Shown in pieces: positions 25,229 through 34,692 of a stretch of 64,000 nucleotides of DNA (positions within the stretch are counted from its first letter, which is position 1; every line of letters begins with the position of its first letter). Below the pieces are notes generated by a model. That model did no database searches, was not told where the DNA came from, and was given only the letters and a program-made list of their open reading frames with translations. The translations under genes and the position numbers were made by a program. Origin of the DNA: Kappaphycus alvarezii (lineage: Eukaryota; Rhodophyta; Florideophyceae; Gigartinales; Solieriaceae); contig NADL03000672.1 of assembly GCA_002205965.3 (NCBI GenBank), positions 558,001-622,000 of the forward strand. The letters are read 5' to 3'.

Positions 25229-27048
25229 ATAGACCCCTCTATCAGTTAGGCAGGGCTTTCCAAAAGAGCCAATAACTTCGTCGCAATGAGGGCTGCTAGT
25301 GGAATACACTAAGTCACAAAAAAAAATTAGATAAAAAAAACATCATAATTTACAAGACGTATGAACAGTTATTCTTATACTCATTTAGTGGAATAATTGC
25401 ATTAAAGTAGATATGTAATTACACCAGATCATGAGCTATGACCCGCCCAAATTGGAAATACCTACATCACTTTCAATTTGGGCGGTCACCACTGCAAAAA
25501 GCAGCGTCTGCAGAGGTGCCTTCTTATGCAGTCCCGAGATCTACAAACCTTGCGCAGACTACAACCCACCATTTTCATGACGACAGCCCAAACGCAATCT
25601 CAATGGCCCCATTTCCAACCTTCTCTTCCCCTTCTAAGCCACAACCACGCAAACAACGCTCTACAGCTGTTGTCAGACGCCGCAATTGAGCTTGATTCTG
25701 AGTTACACGATTTTCTGGACAATCCAGAAAACGGCACAGACGAAGAATAAGATTCAACATGCCCGCTCTTTGATTATTTTTATGAGAGCGGTGGATAAAA
25801 GGCGATACACGACATGACGAAACTTGACGCCGCAGATTTTCACAGGGTTTGGAGTAGCATTAGTAATATTGTTAATGATCGTCCCAATTTCGGGCCAGGC
25901 CGCAAGTACAAGTTCGGTGCTAGAGACATGTTTTTATGCTACTGTCTACGCTTAAATTTGGTGGTCAATAGGAACCCATCGCAAAGTGTTTAGTTTAAAA
26001 GGTCCGTCTTTTGAAAAGGTGATGAAAAAAATTATGGAACTTCTGAGTCAGCCCCTGTATGGCATTTTTGTCGTTCGTAATATCTCAGTTTTCATTTAGG
26101 GAACTGATTCAGGACGTAAAAACCTTCAGGCACATTCCAACCGCCCGAAGATGTGTTACAGACGTGGTCTTCCGGCAAGCTAACCGCCGAAGCGGAAATA
26201 TGCAAGAGGGCAAGGTATATTTCAGAGGGAAGCACAAATTGTAAGGGTTCAAAGTTGAGATCTGTGTGCTTCCGAATGGCCGCGCGGCAAACCGCGCAAG
26301 GCACTATCCGGGCTTTGTTTCATATCTTGAGACATTTCAGCGCAATATTGACTTTCACAATTCAGCGCTGAAGAATACCACAGAGGATAGGAAAATTGTC
26401 GATATTGGCCCATTATGCGGCTAGTTTCCGAGGCAATGGGGGTGCTTATGGACAAAGGTTATCAGAGGGCATCAGATTTGGCGAGAGCAATTACCCCGGT
26501 TAAGAAACCTCGAAATGGTATGCTGTCAAGGGAGGATAAGGCTGGCAATAAGAGGATTGCATCTGATCGTATTATAGGTGAGAATTTCTTCGGCCGACTT
26601 TGTATGTTGTGGGGTGTTATTGATAGCAAATGGCGCTGGAAGGAAGAGCGGTACGACTCTGTTTTTCAGCTTTGTACCGCTCTAACGAATATTCACATAC
26701 AAATGCATCCTCTTCGAGCCGTGGATGCCAGTCATCATCGGCGGTTTAAGCAGAAGCTCTTTGTGATTGGTGACGATATCACCAAGAAACGCCGCAGAGT
26801 GCAGGAAGGATATCGTAACAAACGACGTAGGCGTATTGAGTTGCAGTTTCGTAATGTCGAATTTAATGATCGTGAGGTTGAATCTGAGTAATTACTGAAA
26901 TAAATTCATTGGTTCTTTGTTTGGATTTATGAGCTAATTAATTCGTTATGAATACAGTTTTACTACATAAATTTAGGTGATTTCAATATTCTTACAATTC
27001 CATGACATTTGATTCATAAAAACATAATCGATTCCAGTCAATGGTCTG
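25229..27048 (+). mobile_element. DDE transposon, left copy of a tail-to-tail palindrome, ends missing
   Basis: This 1.8-kb segment is an inverted copy of 27117-28905, aligning from its leader (ATAGACCCCTCTATCAGTT at 25229) to its trailer (CAGTCAATGGTCTG ending at 27048). It lacks the outermost 30-45 bp that carry the terminal inverted repeats of the right copy, so it could not transpose by itself. The sequence after 27048 is GTACAGTACTGTA and then the TTA flank of the right copy. The leader holds a local hairpin in which CCGCCCAAATTG (25443) pairs with CAATTTGGGCGG (25472). Confidence 0.8.
25520..26891 (+). pseudogene. DDE transposase of the left copy, broken
   Basis: The N-terminal part is shredded (stops near 25747 and 25797, frame changes near 25930-26060). 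The segment from TDVVFRQANRRSGNMQEGK (26156 onward) has the first Asp. A TAA follows GKHKL at 26242. The frame then continues through EICVLPNGRAANRARHYPG to a TAG near 26420, and after a frame change come LMDKGYQ (second Asp) and DRIIGENFFGRLCMLW (Glu) to the stop at 26889. The last 158 codons are open. The TAA after GKHKL and the break before LMDKGYQ occur identically in the right copy, so both descend from an already damaged ancestor. Confidence 0.75.
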
Positions 27049-27274
27049 GTACAGTACTGTAATTGTTCATTAGGTCTCTCCCTCAAAGACTTTATGCTTG
27101 CTTAATGACAAAGAAGCAGACTATTGACTCGAATCGATTATGTGTATATGAATCAAACATCATGAGATTGTACGAATATTGAATTTAATTAAATTTATAT
27201 AATAAAACTGTATTCATAACGAATTAATTAGCTCATATATGCAAAAATCAAACCATTGAAATTTATTTCAGTAA

Positions 27275-28643
27275 TTACTCTGATTCAACCTCACGATCAT
27301 TAAATTCGACATTACGAAACTGCAACTCAATACGCCTACGTCGTTTGTTACGATATTGTTCCTGCACTCTGCGGCGTTTCTTGGTGATATCGTCACCAAT
27401 GACAAAGAGCTTCTGCTTAAACCGCCGATGATGACTGGCATCCACGGCTCGAAGAGGATGCATTTGTATGTGAATATTCGTTAGAGCGGTACAAAGCTGA
27501 AAAACAGAGTCGTACCGCTCTTCCTTCCAGCGCCATTTGCTATCAATAACACCCCACAACATACAAAGTCGGCCGAAGAAATTCTCACCTATAATACGAT
27601 CAGATGCAATCCTCTTATTGCCAGCCTTATCCTCCCTTGACAGCATACCATTTCGAGGTTTCTTAACCGGGTAATTGCTCTCGCCAAATCTGATGCCCTC
27701 TGATAACCTTTGTCCATAAGCACCCCCATTGCCTCGGAAACTAGCCGCATAATGGGCCAATATCGACAATTTTCCTATCCTCTGTGGTATTCTTCAGCGC
27801 TGAATTGTGAAAGTCAATATTGCGCTGAAATGTCTCAAAATATGAAACAAAGCCCGGATAGTGCCTTGCGCGGTTTGCCGCGCGGCCATTCGGAAGCACA
27901 CAGATCTCAACTTTGAACCCTTACAATTTGTGCTTCCCTCTGAAATATACCTTGCCTTCTTGCATATTTCCGCTCGGGCGGTTCGCTTGCTGAAAGGTCA
28001 CGTCCGTAACGTATCGAGCGGTTGGGAAGTGCCTAAACACTTTACCGTCCTGGATAAGCTCGCCAAACCGAAACACAGAGAGATTACGAACGACAAGCGC
28101 GTCGTTTAACGGCTGACTCAGCAGTTCCATGAATTTTGTCATCATCTTCTCGAAAGACGGACCTTTTAAACTAAACACTTTTGCGATGAGTTCCCATTGA
28201 CCACCAAATTTAAGGGTAGAGAGCAGCATAAAAAACATTTGTTTTCCCCCGTAGTGGCACTTGCGACCTGGTCCGATATTGTGACGATCGTTAACAATGT
28301 CGGCAATGCTACTCCAAACCCTATGAAATTCAGCAGATTCAAAATTCGTCATGTCGTGAATCGCCTTTGATCCACCGGCCTCATAGAAGACATCAAAAAG
28401 GGGACATTTTGATTCGGTTCCGTCATCTTTGTCCTCTTCTGGATTGTCAGGAAACTCGTTCAACTTAGAATCACGTTCAATTGCAGCGTCAGCCAACAGT
28501 TGTAGGGCATTGTGTGCGTGGTTTGGTGTTGGAAGGGGAACTGAAGGTTGAGAAAGGGGTAATTGAGATTGGATTTGGTCCATTGTCATGAAAAACGGTA
28601 TTTTTTGGTCTCTGGACAAGGATTGTGGCTGTGGTGACTGCAT
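27275..28643 (-). pseudogene. DDE transposase of the right copy, N-terminal 240 codons intact, then broken
   Basis: It begins with ATG at 28643 and is open for 240 codons. These cover a Pro/Gln-rich leader, FHRVWSSIADIVNDRHN, then KQMFFMLLSTLKFGGQWEL and SFEKMMTKFMELLSQPL, which is the N-terminal domain of a fungal/oomycete-type DDE_Tnp_4 family, and then the first Asp in YVTDVTFQQANRPSG. The same TAA as in the left copy truncates it after GKHKL (27921). The catalytic C-terminal part (second Asp in MDKGYQ, Glu in DRIIGENFFGR) follows after the shared break, plus a private one-base loss (ACCCGG against ACCCCGG, about 27668). No autonomous function is expected. Confidence 0.8.
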
Positions 28644-28679
28644 AAGAAGGCGCCTCTGTGGAGAGGCGCCTTCTTATGC
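28640..28679. repeat. Hairpin just upstream of the right-copy transposase start
   Basis: GCATAAGAAGGCGCCTC (28640-28656) pairs perfectly with GAGGCGCCTTCTTATGC (28663-28679) over 17 bp with a 6-base loop. The arm nearest the gene contains the start-codon region, so the start would sit in a stable stem in the RNA. The left copy has only one arm (about 25512-25531) and a different hairpin nearby. Confidence 0.8.
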
Positions 28680-29086
28680 AATTTGGGCGGGTGATTGGTC
28701 ATGATCTGTTGTAATTGCATATTGACTTTGATGCAACTATCCCACCAAGTGAGTATTAGAATGACTTTTCATACGGCTTGTAAATTATCATTTGTTTTTT
28801 TTGAGCTCATTTTTTGTGACTAAGTTTGTTCCACTAGCAGCCCTTGTTGCCACGAAGGTATTGGCTCTTTTGGAATGCCCCGCCCAACTGATAGAGGGGT
28901 CTATTGAGCAAGCATCGAGTCTTTGAGGGAGAGACTTAATGCTCATACATATTCAGCATTTCCCACGAATGTCGTAAAATGTAAATCAACAAAATATTAT
29001 GCAGTTCGTGTTCAATTCTTCTTTGAAAATAGGATGCACTATTAATGTACGAAAATCGCAAGGCGTATATTACCTATTATCAATGA

Positions 29087-31905
29087 CTAGTTTCCAGAGT
29101 ACAATTGTACTCATATGAGTCCATAGTTCTAACGAAAAAGTTTTTAAGAAAAAATTACAGGATGACATCGTTAGCTCTTCAATACATCTAGTAGCACCCT
29201 TAGGTATTCAACCGTGCAAAACTTCGTAGTTTACACCTCAACTATTCAAACGATCACACAACAAGTTTGTCAACATCGCAAAATTTAACCAAAAATGACA
29301 AATCCAAATGACCCCCATCAACAGCCCGGAAACCTTGTCAACACTCGAGCAACCCTTGTTACGTCGGCGGCTGAGTGTAGGCGACAATCAGGTTCCCTTT
29401 GGAAAAATAAGCGCGTCAACGGCACTGCGGTCAGCATCTAAATTGAAATATCTATCGGAAGACGTCGGACAATGGTCACCGCAGACTGGTCCATTCAGGA
29501 CCAGAAAAAGCGTGTTAGCTTGAAACTTGTCAACATCAAGCCAGGAGAAGCATCTGAAGGTATCCCAGCATCATCCAATAAAATAGAGGCATCTCCTGCC
29601 GTGATCGAGCTACGGAATCGTAAACCTTCAGAAGAAGAACCTCGAGAAGAAACCAATGGGATGCCCGGAGTAGGAGGGGTATGCAAAGAAGTGCATGAAA
29701 ATTTGGACCAATCAGGAGGTATTATTAGCGCTGAATGGGTCAACGGCACGTCGGCCATGGAAGGTAATTGGTCTAGCAAGTGACCCGTACATTCCAGGTC
29801 ATATCGAGTATGAGAAGACCCCGTACGATTTTTTCCTTTGCATGTTTCCCCTCGAAGACCTTTCCACGATCACCCTACTTACAAACCGGAAAGTCGCTAA
29901 TGGTGGGCACATGCACGTAACAGCTGGTGAAATTCTGAAGTTTTTTGAAATTATCATATTGCTGTACAGATCCGAGTTCACAAGCAGAAGGTCGCTTTGG
30001 AGTACACACTCTACATCCAAATACATTACACTGGCAATGTTTGGAAAAATAATTGCGAGGAACTGTTTCGAAGCACTGGTCTCATTTATTACGTTCAGCC
30101 GCTACACGGAATCCGAAAGCACTGACAGAAGATGGTCTTTGGTCAGTGGATTCGTGGAAGACATAATACTGCATAGGAGGTCAAGTTTGTCACCATCGGA
30201 GAGAATTTGCGTGGATGACAGCATGTCGCGCTGGTGCGAAATGGGCGGAAACTGGTCGCCAGAAGGACTCCCGCACTATGTCGATATGTACTGTAAGCCA
30301 GAAAGCAGATGTGAAATCAAGACTGCTGCTGTGGTTTCAGTGGAATTGTATTGAATTTAGAGATTGTTTTGTCAGCATCTGACAACAGAAATCGGCGTTA
30401 CGAGTTGTGCTTCCCTCATGGAACTGCTATTGCTCTCCGCCTTACAGAGCCTTGGTTTCATTCAAATCTACTTCTTTGTGCAGACTCTGCATTTGCTTCT
30501 GTGACTGCGGCAAATATACTTTTCGAATATGGATTGAGGTTTACTGGTGTAGTGAAGAATGCAACAAGGCAGTTTCCTATGTCATTTTTGTCAGGGCTGG
30601 AACTTTTTAGGCTTGGGGATCATATCTCCATGGTAAGTTCGAGGGCGGAAATCCATCCTTCTATGATGTAAGTTATGTGGATGGGTAGAGACAGAAGATA
30701 TTTTGTCAGTATTTCCGGTACAACACTTCCTTCAGAGCCTATCAGAAGATCTCGTTCTTGATGTTCTGGCAATAAAATGGTGCTTGTGGAAATTGAAATT
30801 CTAGTCCCAGCGGTTGTCAGCACATGCTACGAAACTTGCTTCCAGATTGACAGGCATAACAGATGCAGGCAGGATGATCTCGGACTGGAGAAGAAATTCG
30901 AAGTCAATGATTGGTTGTTAACGGTTAATACATTTTTGCTTGCAATTTGCATCGTTGATTCATGGCTGCTATACAAGGGCTTGATGGGTGCGAGAAATTG
31001 CATGTCGTAAAAGGATTCTTATGCAAAACTTGCAGAGCAACTCATTGACAATTCATTTGATTCTATTGGCCTACGCAGATCTGATGTTGACGTTCCGGAT
31101 CATTCTATTTCGTCATTCGTCTTCGGTACCGGAATCCACTTGGTGCCCACAGTGAAAAGGCGCAAAGGAGCCAATGGGGCCCCAACGAAAGCGGCGCTTC
31201 AGAGCAGATGCAAAACTTGCAAATCTGGCAAGAAGTCCAAATTCCTCTGCTCTGAGTGCCTGAAACTGAACAAGGAGGTTTGGATATGCCACTCAGAGAC
31301 AGGACGTAACTGCTTTCAAGCTACTTACGCGATGTACACTTCTGTCATAATTAGATTGCGCTTTACACTACTCTTTAGTGATTTTTACTTGTATATGCTT
31401 ACATTCTTTGTAGCCTGATTGAGCAAAAATAAAAAATTGAGTACTTGGCTGTAGCCGCCTACATTTCTGATTCGCGTCGTTCGACTTGCGGAATTATCTT
31501 ACATTCCTATGGCTTTATTCCCCTTTATGAGTGATCAGTGAATTAAACCCTCTGCTCATGTTCAAGTGGGCGCGCTAAGGAAACTGAGGTAGCAGCTTTC
31601 GCAGAAATGTTGACCTTCCTGAAGGAAGTTATTGCCCTCCTGTGGAGTGCAGCGAGTCGGACTCACGGTTTCTTTTTCCATTATATACTTGAGGCCCATT
31701 AGGCCACAGCATTTGTTGTGAATAGGGATGAAACTACTTCTGTTATAGTTTGGATATATTAGTTTTCAGGGACACTCGTTCTCCTGATGCCATAAATTTA
31801 CTCTTATTCAGCACACCAAGGTATGATTTTAATTAAAAAATCTAGGTATTTTCGGACTATCATTTGTACTCATATGAGTATATTTGCTTGCCCTTTGGAG
31901 ACTAG
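29087..31905 (+). mobile_element. piggyBac-like element with CTAG flanks and internal end palindromes
   Basis: The interval contains a single piggyBac-type transposase. CTAG lies immediately outside both proposed ends (29087-29090 and 31902-31905). The inner ends read TTTCCAGAGTACA on the left and, inverted, TCTCCAAAGGGCA on the right, 9 of 13 identical. A perfect palindrome ACTCATATGAGT occurs at both ends (29109-29120 and 31868-31879), with its 10-bp core 19 bp from the left boundary and 23 bp from the right. Element length is 2811 bp without the flanks. Classical piggyBac uses TTAA, so CTAG as a 4-bp palindromic target is an inference from these two flanks and those of the MITE next to it. 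Confidence 0.7.
29295..31418 (+). pseudogene. piggyBac-like transposase, broken
   Basis: ATG at 29295 in good context (CCAAAAATG) starts an open N-terminus. The DDE_Tnp_1_7 domain starts near 29820 (PYDFFLCMFPLEDLSTI, then SLWSTHSTSKYITL) with the first catalytic Asp in ICVDDSMSRWCE near 30208. A one-base frame change near 30330 leads to HGTAIALRL and the second Asp in CADSAFASV near 30480. The third lies in FQIDRHNRCRQDDLGLEKK near 30842-30898, followed by CIVDSWLLYKG. The Cys-rich C-terminal finger (CKTCKSGKKSKFLCSECLK, CHSETGRNCF) is complete at 31210-31318. Stops at about 30669, 31008 and several between 30671 and 30777 inactivate it. The whole domain order is intact, so it is a relatively recent casualty. 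Confidence 0.85.
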
Positions 31906-32345
31906 TGTCTATTGGACCGTTGTCCTCATATGAGGACAACTTTTAGCCCTTTTTTTCAGTACAATTCTTTTTTAACCTCAGCGCATTTCTTGTCCCTCCG
32001 CATTAGTTCATGAGTGTAGATGGCCGATCAAAACAAACTTTTCAAGATTATTGACCTCGGTTAAGCCTAGAGCAATTTTCCCTCACCAGCTTCCGCTCTT
32101 CGCAAGAAGTTGTGAAAACGACTACGTTTTGGAAGGAAAAATAGTTCGTATTATCGTGGGGGGTTTCAGAAACGAGGGCGCACGTACAGTAAAAATTACT
32201 GTACTGTAACTTAATATGAAAAACCTGTTTTCCAGTAAAAATTTCGGCCTTCCAAAACATTTACCTTTCCAAAATGTAACGGAAACTGTCCTCTTATGAG
32301 GACAAAGTGTGCCTCATATGAGGACAGAGCATGGTCGTATAGACA
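31906..32345. mobile_element. MITE of 440 bp, CTAG-flanked, copy 1
   Basis: The ends are TGTCTATTGGACC (31906) and, inverted, TGTCTATACGACC (ending 32345), 11 of 13 identical, with CTAG on both sides (31902-31905 and 32346-32349). A CTCATATGAG core lies 19 bp inside the left end (31925-31934, part of the 16-bp palindrome GTCCTCATATGAGGAC) and 23 bp inside the right end (32313-32322). An extra imperfect unit GTCCTCTTATGAGGAC at 32288-32303 looks like a local duplication. It has no coding capacity. Its left CTAG is the right CTAG of the piggyBac-like element. Confidence 0.85.
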
Positions 32346-32349
32346 CTAG

Positions 32350-32548
32350 CTAGCTAGCGTCTCAATTCGATTTATCAATCTTAAAGTTAGCGTCAGCCAT
32401 TATTGAGATATCAAAGATGGTTACAGTAGCCCAATAAATAACGCTGCAATTAAAGTGTTTTTTATTTCAGCAGAAGGTCCCTCTGAGATATAATCCAATA
32501 CATCCCGCTCCGGTCAGGTTACTCTGTGGGTTTTTCTGTCCGAGAGTT
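32350..32548. other. Short spacer with CTAG/GCTA repeats, no gene
   Basis: Starts with CTAGCTAGCTAGCG right after the MITE and carries no recognisable coding sequence. Confidence 0.4.
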
Positions 32549-32824
32549 TCAGTTCAACTCATGAAGAGCGAAGGAAAGCATTCCTCGCTTACCTCCTTGT
32601 TGGGTGTCAGTCCTGCTCCGCAGAAGAAGTCGACCAAAAGAGGGCCTGGAGGGCTCGCCGTACGAGTAGTGGATCCATCGTGCGGCCTGAGGGATGCGGG
32701 CAACTGTTTGGTCCAGAATCTTGGCACGCTCAATCGAATTAAATGTAATCCCTGCGTCTACTTGTAAAGAGGACATGCTGGGTCTAAGCAGAGCTGAACT
32801 GCTGTGTCGTAGCTCGCGTGGCAT
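32549..32824 (-). pseudogene. Non-LTR reverse transcriptase fragment
   Basis: The minus strand reads AARWIHYSYGEPSRPSFG followed by DTQQGGKRGMLSFALHEL. In many non-LTR reverse transcriptases the corresponding block is W...Y..PS...FG, then a GxQQGDPLGPLLFxLALHxL box. The Asp-Pro and following residues are damaged (GGKRGM). It probably belongs to the same element family as the C-terminal fragments at 10,690-11,600 and 37,240-38,734, but no YADD box is visible here. Confidence 0.5.
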
Positions 32825-33746
32825 GACATGAGCAATTGCCTCAGCAGTCCCTGGGCCACCAACGCCAAGCTAGAGGTGTGAGCCGCGGCGCGCATGGATG
32901 TCTAGGAAGTTGCAAGGGTGGGCAGGCCATTGTCAGGGCAGCGGTAGGCATGCACGGGAAGGGACAAGAAAGGAAAGATGTTGTTGATGGAGAGATTTGA
33001 GAGTGCAAGGTTGAATGGATAGTGAATGGGCATCAAGAGCGGCTCACGCCTCTCTGGACCTCGTCGCGGACATGATCCGCATTCTCACTCCGATTACTGA
33101 CCTGGCCGCAACGGATGCTCCTTCCGTGCTCTTCAAGCTTCAGAAGACCCAGCCCTTTTCATCGCCCTAGGCTGCTTGCGCAGCACAAGAGCGGGTAAAA
33201 CGTCGTCAGCTCCCTGTCTCTGGTTGCCTCAATTTCTGTCCAGAGATGGTGAAGGATGGATGCAAGGTGTAGTTGTGTACTATAGTGTAATCCAGCCGGC
33301 GAAAAATAATGAAAAATAATTTATATTCCAAGGCTCATTACATTATATTTTACTCCAAATGGGTCCCAGCCAATCCATACATCTCAATAGAGACATCCCC
33401 TTTTTGCCCATTATATTTTCGCCTGAATACTGTAAATTTTTTGAGGGGGAATTTTTGGGTATTTTAATGCATGCAAGATGTGGTCGGCTTCTGTAAATGC
33501 ATCATATAATAACTCCATATTGAATAGTGAACTTTTTGACCTCAACTGGTTTTCCTTTTAGCACGAAGCACTGTGCCAAACGATCCCGTAAAGGGCTTAC
33601 CTAAGACACAGCGTTCTTAACCACCCACTTGATGCTAAGGAAGCTGTGGGTCTAGAGAAAATGCTAGTCTGGATAAAGCGCAACCCTCCACGCTGCTACC
33701 GTCGGCTGCTGATTATTGCAATTTCTTTCCCTTGACTCCTTGTCAC
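32825..33746. other. Intergenic region upstream of adenylate kinase, with retroelement debris
   Basis: No clear gene. Around 33040-33270 the plus strand has a discontinuous GC-rich open stretch (DLVADMIRILTPITDLAAT and KRRQLPVSGCLNF) that I do not recognise. One copy of the dispersed GGGGGAAWWTTTGGGT...ATGTGGTCGG block lies at 33445-33490. The promoter of the adenylate kinase gene should lie in the last few hundred bases. No TATA-like box is obvious. Confidence 0.4.
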
Positions 33747-34550
33747 ATGCAGGCCTTTGTTCGACCTCCTCTCCTTCCCCATTCCCCCAATCCCCTAAAA
33801 TCCGTCACTCCTCAACAACCTGTTGTCCTCCTTCAACGCCGTCGTCGTCGCACCCCTCTTTGCGTCGCAGACCCAACTCCCTCTGTCCCATCCCCTACTC
33901 CAACCCCGCATAAAGCTGAGGGCTTTATTCTCTGGGGTCCCCCGGGGTCCGGCAAGAGTACCCTCTGCGAAGCCTTGTCTCATTCCCACGGCCTAGTTCA
34001 CATTTCCACCGGCTCACTTCTGCGCGCACATGTGCTTTACGAAACTGACTGGGGTGTCAAAGCACAACCTTATGTCCAGTCGTCTTCTCAAGTCCCTGAT
34101 GATATCGTTATCCCTATTGTTCTTGAACGATTAAGCCAAGTCGATTGCGCTGAGCGCGGTTTCCTTCTAGATGGGTTTCCGCGGTCCTTGCGTCAATACA
34201 CCGCCTTATCCGATGCTGGATTTTTACATCGTCTCGCCTTTATGCTACATGCGCCAAGGGATACCCTAGATCGAAGAATTCGCTATCGCCGTCTTGACCC
34301 TGAAACAGATTTGCTTTACAATTTGAAGCTCCGTCCCACAGACAGTCAGGAGGTCTTAGAGAGGCTTGTGGTCCTGGATAAGGACCGGGGTGCGAACCCT
34401 GCGGAATCCTTTGCCTTGTACGGCAGAAATACTGCACAGCTGTTTGATTTACTGGCTCCGAGTGCTGTGCGCGTTGATGCCAACCGGCCTTTTGAAGAGA
34501 TTCTCGCGGATATCGCCCTTCGTTTGGAAGGGGAAGGGTTGAGAGATTAG
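33747..34550 (+). CDS. Adenylate kinase with N-terminal organelle-type leader
   Basis: Transfers a phosphate between ATP and AMP, giving 2 ADP. The first ATG in frame is at 33747, giving 267 residues. Residues 1-55 are rich in Pro, Ser and Arg with almost no acidic residues and begin MQAFVRPP, which looks like a plastid transit peptide (location is inference). The kinase core follows: P-loop GPPGSGKST (about 64-72), AMP-binding HISTGSLLRAH (about 85-95), DGFPRS (about 142-147) and a short lid RRLDPETDLLYNLKLRP (about 181-197). The lid is of the DPxTGxxY type with the Gly replaced. There is no intron and the ORF is intact. The next gene, NAD kinase, starts about 140 bases downstream on the same strand. 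Confidence 0.9.
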   Translation: MQAFVRPPLLPHSPNPLKSVTPQQPVVLLQRRRRRTPLCVADPTPSVPSPTPTPHKAEGFILWGPPGSGKSTLCEALSHSHGLVHISTGSLLRAHVLYETDWGVKAQPYVQSSSQVPDDIVIPIVLERLSQVDCAERGFLLDGFPRSLRQYTALSDAGFLHRLAFMLHAPRDTLDRRIRYRRLDPETDLLYNLKLRPTDSQEVLERLVVLDKDRGANPAESFALYGRNTAQLFDLLAPSAVRVDANRPFEEILADIALRLEGEGLRD

Positions 34551-34692
34551 AATCTTTGGAACAACGCCCGGGAACGCGCGTTCAACCGTTGCTAGCTACC
34601 CCTCCAGACGTTCTAGGAGGGCTAATGCAGTAAGGGAGAAAAATACGGGAGCTGTAAACGAAGAAAACCGTCCTGCAAGTGCGGCTGCAGCT

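Larger units (their letters stand above)
27073..28935 (-). mobile_element. DDE transposon, right copy, with TIRs and candidate TTA duplication
   Basis: The left end GTCTCTCCCTCAAAGACT (27074-27091) recurs inverted at the right end (28918-28935) as an 18-bp perfect match, with looser similarity for about 15 bp more. TTA occurs directly outside both ends (27070-27072 and 28936-28938), a 3-bp duplication typical of PIF/Harbinger-like elements. The left end has one extra G. The length is 1863 bp. This copy abuts the truncated left copy and forms the other arm of the palindrome. Confidence 0.8.
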
